Below are positions 39,330 through 46,073 of a stretch of DNA of 46,073 nt, in pieces. The notes below the pieces were generated by a model. It was not told the DNA's origin, did not search any database, and worked only from the letters and a program-made list of their open reading frames with translations. Position 1 is the stretch's first letter; each line of letters starts with the position of its first letter. A program made the position numbers and the translations under genes. Origin of the DNA: an uncultured Planctomycetaceae bacterium (GTDB lineage: Bacteria > Planctomycetota > Planctomycetia > Pirellulales > Pirellulaceae); contig CALMEE010000097.1 in assembly GCA_937862885.1 (NCBI GenBank), forward strand, positions 1 to 46,073. The letters run 5' to 3'.

Positions 39330-40460
39330 TTGCCTGCGACCCTGCCAACCCAAGCCAAGTTTAATTGGACGTTTGCCTTGCCCACGGATACGATGGGCGG
39401 TATCGCGGCGACAGAAAAATATGTCGTCTGCGGGACTCGGGATTTACCCGACCGCAGCGACATTTTTTTATGTTTGGATGCAGCGACGGGAACACAGAAA
39501 TGGAGATTTCAGTACCCGGCCATCCCCCCTCCTTCTGCGAAAGTGCGCGATGGAAAGCTGGATTTTGGCAATTCGCCCCGTGCCACACCGTTAATTGTTG
39601 GCGACCGCGTGATCACGCAAAGTGCTTTCGGTGACATTCATTGTCTGGATTTAGAGACTGGCGAATTGCATTGGTCGTGGAACTTGCTCAGAGACTTCGG
39701 GGGGAAGTTGCCCGAGTGGGGATACAGTGGATCACCGTTAGCTGTCGGCCAAGTCGTGATTCTGCAACCCGGAGGGAGCGATTGTTCGCTGTTGGCGATC
39801 AATTTAGCTGACGGTGAACCCATTTGGGAAACACCCGGTCGGGGTGCCAGTTATTCGTCGTTCATCTTGGCCCAAATCGCGGATAAGCCCCAGTTAATAG
39901 GTTTGGATTCAGAAACATTGGGCGGTTGGGACCTGGTTTCTGGTGCTCGTTTGTGGGAACTCAAGCCTAATCGAAACGGGGAGTTCCAAGTACCGACTCC
40001 TGTGCTGTCGGCACAGAACCTTTTGGTGTTCGGGGAGAACAACGGTGCCCGACTCTATCGCTTTTTGGAGGCTGGCGAAATTGACCCCCAACCTGTTGCG
40101 CAGAATCCACACTGCATTCCCGACACACACACCCCGGTCATTGTTGGCGAGCATGTGATCGCACTCCATGACTCGTTGTGGGTCTTAGAACGCGACAGCT
40201 TGGTCCAGCACCAACTGATTGATCACGACGATTTGTCGCATTATGGTAGTTTGATCACCGACGGCAACAGCCGAGTGTTAGTATTCACGTATCAAGGCAA
40301 ATTGTTGCTATTTCAGTTCGTTGGTGAAACGCTTCAACATCAAGAAACATTGTCTTTGACATCGTCCAGCGCTGTGCAGGTTTACTCCCATCCGGCTTTG
40401 GTCGGCAACCGTTTTTACTGCATAATCGATGGAACGCTTCACAGCTTGCAGTTATGGTAG
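39330..40460 (+). CDS. PQQ-type beta-propeller, probably the C-terminal part of a PhnD-PQQ fusion
   Basis: The conserved PQQ-propeller protein starts with GWTGWRGQSRDARVPEL, which begins at 39282, inside this frame but upstream of the first possible start (TTG 39330). The frame is open from 39222 and contains no ATG, GTG or TTG before 39330. It has no signal peptide either, although its propeller strands (LCLDAATGTQKWRFQYP, HCLDLETGELHWSWNL, SLLAINLADGEPIWETPG) belong to a secreted protein. Fusion to the PhnD-like protein by a -1 slip at the A9 tract would give both. Such propellers resemble the scaffolds of quinoproteins but need not bind PQQ. Without slippage the frame would make a 376-residue cytoplasmic fragment. 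Sequencing error at the homopolymer or a true frameshift mutation are alternatives. Confidence 0.82.
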   Translation: MPATLPTQAKFNWTFALPTDTMGGIAATEKYVVCGTRDLPDRSDIFLCLDAATGTQKWRFQYPAIPPPSAKVRDGKLDFGNSPRATPLIVGDRVITQSAFGDIHCLDLETGELHWSWNLLRDFGGKLPEWGYSGSPLAVGQVVILQPGGSDCSLLAINLADGEPIWETPGRGASYSSFILAQIADKPQLIGLDSETLGGWDLVSGARLWELKPNRNGEFQVPTPVLSAQNLLVFGENNGARLYRFLEAGEIDPQPVAQNPHCIPDTHTPVIVGEHVIALHDSLWVLERDSLVQHQLIDHDDLSHYGSLITDGNSRVLVFTYQGKLLLFQFVGETLQHQETLSLTSSSAVQVYSHPALVGNRFYCIIDGTLHSLQLW

Positions 40461-40757
40461 ATAACCATCTGTGGTCGACATGGAAATAATGGAAAATTGA
40501 TTTAAACGCTTGCTTCCACTTTTCATGCCATGTCGTTCACCACCAACGTGTGCAAATATATGTGCCACCCACCTATCAAATACTACTGGGCCGACTGTAC
40601 CTACAAATGGGATCGGGCGTGCTCCCCAAAAACTGATCCATGTGGTATGAGAGTCTCAACAGCCAAAATCGGCAAGGAGACTATTTAACACCAACCAGCT
40701 TCGGACCAGCCCTGTTCCACTAAGGGAGAGCGCACCCATGAAGTCTGGGTCACCTCA
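40461..40757. other. Intergenic stretch after the PQQ gene
   Basis: Nearly 300 bases hold no gene. They end in the area of the insertion-sequence remnant; its true left end could not be fixed because no matching inverted repeat was found on the right. Confidence 0.35.
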
Positions 40758-41185
40758 GTGTTCATCCACGCGGCGATCTTCGAGCGGTGGCCAACGGAAT
40801 TTTTTTGTGTTTTGCGAACGGGTTGTCATTGGGAGGCAGTTCTTCGCGAGTTTGGATCTGGCAGTACGTTGCATCGTTACTTTCAACATTGGCTTGCTGC
40901 CGGTGTGTTTCGAAAGTTGTGGAACGCATCCCTTTTAGAATATGGCGAATTGAAAAATATTCAGTGGAACTGGGAGTGGCGGTAAGTGGCGCCAACACTC
41001 ATGACAGCAAACTTCTCAAAGCCGCTTTCGAAAGTATGCCGATCCATCGGCTCCAGCCCACGAGTCGACATCAGCATGTCTGTCTTGACAAAGACTATGA
41101 CTCAAAAGACGTCCGCTCGTTTCTTCGCCGACGAACCTCGTTCGCCCATAATGATATGCTCAGTGCTGTAGGGGTTTTGGAATAG
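40758..41185 (+). pseudogene. Remnant of an IS5-family transposase
   Basis: The first frame (40758-40985) reads FCVLRTGCHWEAVLREFGSG, then STLHRYFQHWLAAGVF and LLEYGELKNIQWNWEW, the N-terminal part of IS5-type transposases. A second frame (about 40968-41185) continues with LGVAVSGANTHDSKLLKAAF. Between them about 45 residues are missing, including the first catalytic Asp (usually DGA) and the KTGxNPTDRGKSGTK region, and the frame changes. The remaining part ends soon after CLDKDYDS. It cannot encode an active enzyme. It lies just upstream of the second DUF1559 gene. Confidence 0.82.
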
Positions 41186-41276
41186 GCTCGAAATCATTGC
41201 ACACAGCGAATAATGTGGATTTGTGCTAACCTTGGCTGGGTTTCACGGATATAATAGTGTTTTCTCGGAGATTGAA

Positions 41277-42314
41277 ATGATGACTGGCCGAATTGGATTT
41301 TCTCGTAGCGGGTTTACCCTGATTGAACTCTTGGTGGTTATTGCCATTATCGCTATTTTGATGGCGTTGTTGATGCCGGCGATACAGTCGGTGCAAGAAA
41401 ACGCGCGTCGCTCAAATTGTCTAAGTAATTTACGGCAGTTGACGGTTGCAATCCATAGCTACGAATCGGCGATGAAGAAACTGCCTCCTTCTGCTGAGTT
41501 TATGGGATTCGGAGGAATAAATACGAATAGCTCATGGTCGATTCATGGTCGCATTCTGCCCTATCTCGAACAAGGCAATGTGTATAATCGCGTAAATCTG
41601 AATGTCGCGTGGGATGATCAAGAGGCCATCAGTGGTCTCAAGGTTCCAATTTACGTTTGTCCCAGCGATATTGATGGCGATACACCCCGTGATGTGAGTC
41701 CAAAACTTGCCAGCCCACTTTATCCGACGACGTATGGATTCAATTTTGGAAGTTGGCTGATATTCGATCCCACAACCAATCAAATTGGGGATGGAATGTT
41801 TGGGCCCAATCGCTCGTTACGAATGCGAGATGTGAGAGACGGCGCCAGTAATACCATGTTGGCCGCAGATGTAAAGGCTCGACTACCTTATGGTAGAAAC
41901 GAACCCGTCGTTGGCAGCACGGAGTTGCCTCCACCAGATCCAGCGGAAGTCGTCGCTCGCGTTCCTGCGTCGTTTGCCTGGTGCCGCCCGAATGGTCACA
42001 CGGAATGGCCAGACGGTCGAGTTCATCATCAAGGATTTACAACAGGGTTGGCGCCAAATTATCGCCTGTTATTGTCGGTTACATCCGATCAAACTCCAGC
42101 AGGCACGGACATTGACTTCACATCTCGCCAGGAAGGCACAAGTTCGAACCTGCCTACGCACGCAGTGATCACAGCGCGAAGTTATCATTCAGGCATGGTG
42201 AATGCGGCCATGGTCGATGGTTCCACCCGCGCAGTCGCGGACATCATCGAGCTGCGAGTATGGCGTGCAATGGGTACGCGGAGCGGAGACGAAATTGTAA
42301 ATTGGGACGAGTAA
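41277..42314 (+). CDS. DUF1559 prepilin-like protein
   Basis: The 345-residue protein has a clean type IV prepilin leader and helix (SGFTLIELLVVIAIIAILMA) followed by LLMPAIQSVQENARRSNCLS and the DUF1559 body, ending in NAAMVDGSTRAVAD. The adjacent ATG pair at 41277 and 41280 follows a GGAG ribosome site; the open frame starts further up at a TTG-type codon at 41223, which would give an unusual leader. Prepilin peptidase would cut before Phe. The copy is not linked to redox genes, in contrast with the DUF1559 gene at 8292-9380. It is probably an ordinary member of the expanded planctomycete family. Upstream lies an IS remnant; downstream the S9 peptidase converges on it. Confidence 0.93.
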   Translation: MMTGRIGFSRSGFTLIELLVVIAIIAILMALLMPAIQSVQENARRSNCLSNLRQLTVAIHSYESAMKKLPPSAEFMGFGGINTNSSWSIHGRILPYLEQGNVYNRVNLNVAWDDQEAISGLKVPIYVCPSDIDGDTPRDVSPKLASPLYPTTYGFNFGSWLIFDPTTNQIGDGMFGPNRSLRMRDVRDGASNTMLAADVKARLPYGRNEPVVGSTELPPPDPAEVVARVPASFAWCRPNGHTEWPDGRVHHQGFTTGLAPNYRLLLSVTSDQTPAGTDIDFTSRQEGTSSNLPTHAVITARSYHSGMVNAAMVDGSTRAVADIIELRVWRAMGTRSGDEIVNWDE

Positions 42315-42473
42315 ATTCAGTGCCAAAAAAGTCGCGAACGGGAAGTAAACTCCGCTTCACGAATCTGATTTGCTTGGTGCGAGGTTTATTGCTTGGATCT
42401 TTGGAAACTGTTACCCGGGCTGCGTGCTTACTCCGATAGGTTGCTCGGATTCAGACGTGTAGCGAAAAGTTAA

Positions 42474-45400
42474 CTACTTTTCAGGCTTTTTGAGCTTTTC
42501 CAATTCCTTCTGCCGATCAAGATGTTTCTGCCCTTCCGTGATCCAACTGGCTGGCTCGTACCCCTTCAGGTAGTGCCCGAACCATTCTCGAATCCGATAG
42601 TGATAGTCGACCTGGTTCGGTTTTTTTACGAGTCCATGGTTTTCGCCCGGGTATACTAACATGACAAACTGTTTACCTGCCAAACGAGCGGCATTGTAAA
42701 GTTCCACGCCTTGATTGAAATCAACGGCCCCGTCTTCGTCTCCGAACGCTACCAAAAGCGGTGTATTCAAATTATCTACCGAGAAAATCGGTGAGTTCTT
42801 GATATAGGTTTCCACGTCACGCCAAAACGGTTGATTCATGCGCCCTTGAGATTCGAAGAAGATCCATGCGTCGGTTTGACCAGAGTTCCAATAAATGCTC
42901 ATAGACATACTCATCATGTTTGTCAAAGGAGCACCGGCGATCCCGGCCGCGAACAAATCGGTTTGCGTAACGATAAACGCCGTCTGATAGGCACCCCACG
43001 AATGCCCGATCAAGCCGATTTTCGTTTCATCGATCATTCCGGACTCCAATACCTTACGTACCGCCGGAACGACGCATTCCACAGCGGATAGCCCCGGATT
43101 CTGCGGGCGATAAACGATATCAGGTTCAAACACAAAGTAACCATCGGCTGTGAACGTCGCGTTGTTGTATGGTCGTTGCTCGGAGGGTACTGCGAAATTG
43201 TGAATTGCCTGCGACCGTTCTTCATAAATGTAGACAATCATCGGATACTTTTTTCCTGATTCATAGCCAGCAGGGTAATACAGAGCTCCTTGCAGTTCTT
43301 CACCATTTTCATTGACGAAGTCGATTAGTTCAGCTCGGCTCCAAAGGTAATTCTTTTGAAATGGATTGGTGTCGCTGGCTACTCGCGCATCGACGAGATT
43401 TTCGGATGCGACCCAAATATTTGGTGATTGTTCGACCGATTGTTCGACAAAAGCAAACGTATCGGCGTCCTTAGCCTTAATGAGTCTGCTGACCGACATA
43501 TCCTTCCAAATCAACTTTTCACATCGTTTTGTTGCCGCTGTCAGATCGAGTCGACCGAATCCTGACTTTTTCGTACGGTCGCCGAACATACTCAAAAACA
43601 AAGGCTTTGCTGGATCCACCCAGCGATCCTCGATCGGGTCAAAGCTGATACGCCGATGTTGAATTTTGTTGTCCGCTCCATCTGTTAAACGCTGCGCCGG
43701 AATTGTCGAGTCAATTGCGATGTACCAAATATCGAATTCGTCGTACAGCAAAACGTAACTCGAGTCCTGAGTCCAATCGGGAGCAGCCCATGGTGGTTTT
43801 TCCTCGGTCAAAGTCGACATTCGGGTGTTGTGAAAGGCAGGACCAAGGTCACCGGTCAAGTTGCGGTGGCTATCTGTTTCGGAATCATAGAGCCACAATT
43901 GGTGGGACTTCTGATATACGAAATAGCGTCCGTCTGGTGAACTGGAAAAGGCGTACTTATTTCCTGGAACAATCAAATTCCTTTCTCCGGTGAGCACATC
44001 AATTAAATACAGGTCATTTAAGGTGGGCCCAAAGCGTTTTTGCTCTTCGTACGGAGTATTGTCATAGCCCAACGCGCGTTTTTGATGTTCGAACAAGGTA
44101 ACTCTTTCGGTGAGCTCGTTTCCCAATTGAACCAACTTATCATCATCAAGCCACCATGCTGCCAAGAAGTGCTGATTTTGGTCACGAACGATTTGTTTCT
44201 TTTGCAGCGGGATAATCTCAATATCGCGAGCGTGCCATACTTCGACGTCTGCGGGATCGGTCAGCGATTCACGCAATGAGCGCGGAGCTTTTTCCTTGTC
44301 CTTTTCCTGTTCCGGTTTCCCGTTAGCCGGTTTTTGCTCAGCAGTTTCGTCTTTGGTTTTATCGTTACCCGTTGCTTGCTTAGTATCTTCTGCATCCGGC
44401 TTGCTCTTGGAACTTTCGTCAGCAGGTTTGTCGGATGCGTTTTCGGTCTTCTTGGCCTCCTCAGTGGACACACCGTAAGATTTTGGTTTGTTGTTCCATT
44501 CCTTTAAACCGAAAAAAAGCGTCGTGCCGTCGTCGGACCATTTCAAATCGGCAAAATCGACGATTCGCAAATCGTTCGGATGGGCTTCACGTTTCAAAGG
44601 GTCATAAACTATTTTTTGCGGCTTCCCTGAGAGCAAAGAGCTTTGTAGGCCACGCCACGCCAATACGGCGTACGCCGAGTCTTCCTTTTCTTCTCGCTTG
44701 AACTCGCGCATTACTGCCAAATCATCCGCGTCTTTTCGCCATGACAGCTTCGCGTACTTCAAAGGCGAGGAATCCAAGGTTCGCAGAATGCCAGAGTGGC
44801 AATCGTAAACTTGGAGACCGTTGCCTGCTTGTTCTTCTGCGTCGATGACCATTGCCAACAGCAGTCCTTTATCATTGAACGCGTATGCGGCAACATTACC
44901 AAAATTAGTATCGACTGGATCGTCAATGTTCGAATTTAAGTCGCGCAGCACGAGATCGACCCCGCTGCTCTTCCGATCCTTCATGGGATAACGGTTCATA
45001 ACAAGAAATCGACCATCTTCACTGAATGCGAAGGATGCAACATTGTCGATCTCCGTCTTATGTCCCGTTATTAAATTTCGCAGTCCCAACTTTGTCCGAA
45101 TCGGCTCTTTGGCCTTTTCTTTTTTTTCGGCATCCGAGGCGCTTATGCCGATCAGGAAAGCAAGCCACTCACTGTTGCCGGCGAATTTGGGTGAAGTCGC
45201 GAAGTCGATGGAGTCTGTTGCATCGGTCGCGAGCATGCGGATGCGCAATTGTGCATCGCCATTGACCAGCCGAATTGCGTAGGCCAGCCAACGTCCATCC
45301 GGAGAAAGATCACCGGATACCAATTGTTCAAATTTTCCATAATCTTGAGGTTGAACTGCACCAGGTTGGTTAACATGCGCGGGATTCTCCGATTTTTGTT

Positions 45401-45548
45401 CCTCATTGTCCTTAACCGCTTCCGTCGAATCCTGTTTGGCCAGGTCTTGGGCAGCAATATTCCAACTGCCACTTCCAAGATAAGTCAACCAAACGAGAGC
45501 CAAGGCGCGGAATAGAGTTGGTGCAGATGAACTGAGATTTAGACGCAT
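42474..45548 (-). CDS. Secreted S9 (prolyl oligopeptidase/acylaminoacyl peptidase-like) serine peptidase
   Basis: The 1,024-residue protein has a signal peptide (LFRALALVWLTYLGSGSWNIAAQ), a long N-terminal propeller with WD40/TolB-like strands, and a C-terminal alpha/beta hydrolase. The catalytic Ser850 is in GLIGHSWGAYQTAF; the Asp is in VAFGDEDGAVDF and the His in YPGENHGLVKK. The propeller is interrupted at about 365-435 by a low-complexity Lys/Glu/Asp/Ser segment (for example EQKPANGKPEQEKDKEKAPR). Such peptidases cut short peptides outside the cytoplasm. The ATG at 45548 is preferred over an upstream in-frame start at 45569 because it gives the standard signal peptide. It is a single gene and converges with the DUF1559 gene. 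Confidence 0.93.
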   Translation of the reverse strand: MRLNLSSSAPTLFRALALVWLTYLGSGSWNIAAQDLAKQDSTEAVKDNEEQKSENPAHVNQPGAVQPQDYGKFEQLVSGDLSPDGRWLAYAIRLVNGDAQLRIRMLATDATDSIDFATSPKFAGNSEWLAFLIGISASDAEKKEKAKEPIRTKLGLRNLITGHKTEIDNVASFAFSEDGRFLVMNRYPMKDRKSSGVDLVLRDLNSNIDDPVDTNFGNVAAYAFNDKGLLLAMVIDAEEQAGNGLQVYDCHSGILRTLDSSPLKYAKLSWRKDADDLAVMREFKREEKEDSAYAVLAWRGLQSSLLSGKPQKIVYDPLKREAHPNDLRIVDFADLKWSDDGTTLFFGLKEWNNKPKSYGVSTEEAKKTENASDKPADESSKSKPDAEDTKQATGNDKTKDETAEQKPANGKPEQEKDKEKAPRSLRESLTDPADVEVWHARDIEIIPLQKKQIVRDQNQHFLAAWWLDDDKLVQLGNELTERVTLFEHQKRALGYDNTPYEEQKRFGPTLNDLYLIDVLTGERNLIVPGNKYAFSSSPDGRYFVYQKSHQLWLYDSETDSHRNLTGDLGPAFHNTRMSTLTEEKPPWAAPDWTQDSSYVLLYDEFDIWYIAIDSTIPAQRLTDGADNKIQHRRISFDPIEDRWVDPAKPLFLSMFGDRTKKSGFGRLDLTAATKRCEKLIWKDMSVSRLIKAKDADTFAFVEQSVEQSPNIWVASENLVDARVASDTNPFQKNYLWSRAELIDFVNENGEELQGALYYPAGYESGKKYPMIVYIYEERSQAIHNFAVPSEQRPYNNATFTADGYFVFEPDIVYRPQNPGLSAVECVVPAVRKVLESGMIDETKIGLIGHSWGAYQTAFIVTQTDLFAAGIAGAPLTNMMSMSMSIYWNSGQTDAWIFFESQGRMNQPFWRDVETYIKNSPIFSVDNLNTPLLVAFGDEDGAVDFNQGVELYNAARLAGKQFVMLVYPGENHGLVKKPNQVDYHYRIREWFGHYLKGYEPASWITEGQKHLDRQKELEKLKKPEK

Positions 45549-45883
45549 GGGTAATACTATCGGATACACGTTGTTGTATGGATTTAAAGCTCACGATGTC
45601 CCTAACATCGAGGCCCCCTTCAGTATAGTTGGCCGACAACGGGTGGGAACACTCCTGTATCAAAGCGTAATGTGGAATGCACTTCGCGGGTCGTCCAAAA
45701 AACACAATATTTTCCTCAAATACGGGTAGCAGTGGTTGGGAAAAAGCAACGATTCGTATTACAATAGGCTTCCTCAATCGAGATGGCGCTGTCCTGGAGT
45801 AAGATGGCTTCCACATTGCGCCGCATATCGCACAGAATGAAGGCAGCACACGTTTGCAAAGAGTCAAATAGCAGGAGTTTAAA
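45549..45883. other. Divergent region between the S9 peptidase and metK
   Basis: About 335 bases carry both start regions. A possible metK promoter is listed separately. The 5' leader of metK shows no SAM-I, SAM-II or SAH riboswitch consensus by eye. Confidence 0.45.
45736..45765 (+). promoter_or_regulatory. Candidate sigma-70-type promoter for metK
   Basis: TTGGGA (45736-45741) and TACAAT (45760-45765) are separated by 18 bases, leaving a leader of about 110 bases before the metK GTG. The match is reasonable but not proved. Confidence 0.35.
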
Positions 45884-46073
45884 GTGACAAAAGGTAGATA
45901 CCTATTTACGAGTGAATCGGTAAGCATGGGCCATCCGGACAAATTGGCTGATCAAATCTCTGACGGGATTTTGGATGCCGTTTTGGAACAAGATCCGCAT
46001 GGGCGCGTGGCTTGCGAGACCTTAGTGACGACAGGCATCGCGATAATTGCGGGAGAAATTTCCACAAGTGCCA
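45884..46073 (+). CDS. metK: S-adenosylmethionine synthetase, N-terminal part (runs off the window)
   Basis: The first 63 residues are visible. [20 protein letters not shown] and [14 protein letters not shown] are the N-terminal signature of MetK, which makes S-adenosylmethionine from methionine and ATP in the cytoplasm. [20 protein letters not shown] continues the first domain. The GTG at 45884 has an AGGAG ribosome site 6 bases upstream. The catalytic P-loop-like region (about residue 260 in the family) is outside the window. MetK usually reads EGHPDK at the start; the Met in SMGHPDK is a variant seen here. Confidence 0.95.
   Translation, partial: MTKGRYLFTSESVSMGHPDKLADQISDGILDAVLEQDPHGRVACETLVTTGIAIIAGEISTSA

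Noticed and set aside
45780..45883. Possible SAM riboswitch before metK
   Set aside because: The leader has no SAM-I, SAM-II or SAH core sequence that I can recognise.

Overview
This 46 kb window looks like the chromosome of a planctomycete, most likely of the Pirellula group. The signs are two DUF1559 prepilin-like proteins, a TIGR03790-type protein, an imuA-imuB-dnaE2 mutagenesis cassette, a very long SecA (1,225 aa), a Kdo transferase, PQQ and NHL propeller proteins, TCGTAC tandem repeats, and a GC content that looks only moderate (judged by eye). No rRNA, tRNA, CRISPR array or intact mobile element was found. Two genes run off the ends: a coiled-coil, MscK-like envelope protein on the left (minus strand) and metK on the right (plus strand).

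Layout. 1-5.4 kb: the partial envelope gene, a ComEA-like helix-hairpin-helix membrane protein next to uvrB, and a sirtuin. 5.6-8.2 kb: an orphan hybrid histidine kinase with PAS, HisKA, HATPase, two receiver domains and Hpt. 8.3-13.0 kb (minus strand): an unusual operon-like set. In transcription order it holds a small secreted 8-cysteine peptide gene (frame-broken), a signal-peptide protein with a C-terminal anchor, a C39-peptidase/rhodanese membrane fusion, a MauE-like redox membrane protein, and a DUF1559 prepilin-like protein. 13.4-19.8 kb: imuA, imuB and dnaE2 behind a perfect 7+4+7 palindrome. 19.9-24.2 kb: a CbbX/SpoVK-type AAA protein with a TerB-like segment and a zinc ribbon, then a TIGR03790 protein. 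25.4-28.2 kb: two secreted amidohydrolase paralogues, one with its metal ligands lost. 28.5-36.1 kb: a short MgtE-like protein, a PhnP-like metallo-beta-lactamase, secA and waaA. 36.5-40.5 kb: an NHL-like propeller protein, a PhnD-like periplasmic binding protein and a PQQ-type propeller. 40.7-46.1 kb: an IS5-like remnant, a second DUF1559 gene, a large S9 peptidase and the start of metK.

Two places deserve most attention. First, the 8.3-13.0 kb locus combines a peptidase of the class that matures small peptides, a rhodanese, a MauE-type thiol-redox membrane protein and a small cysteine-rich secreted peptide. This suggests an envelope system that makes or oxidises a disulfide-rich peptide. 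The peptide gene carries a G9 tract that puts it out of frame with its best start, and an in-frame TAG. Second, the PhnD-like gene and the PQQ propeller are joined across a run of nine A. A -1 slip there bypasses the stop codon and supplies the propeller with the signal peptide and start it lacks.

All functions are read from motifs in the sequence and from general family knowledge; no database search was run. Start codons were moved from the longest open frame wherever a better ATG, ribosome-binding site or signal peptide was visible.
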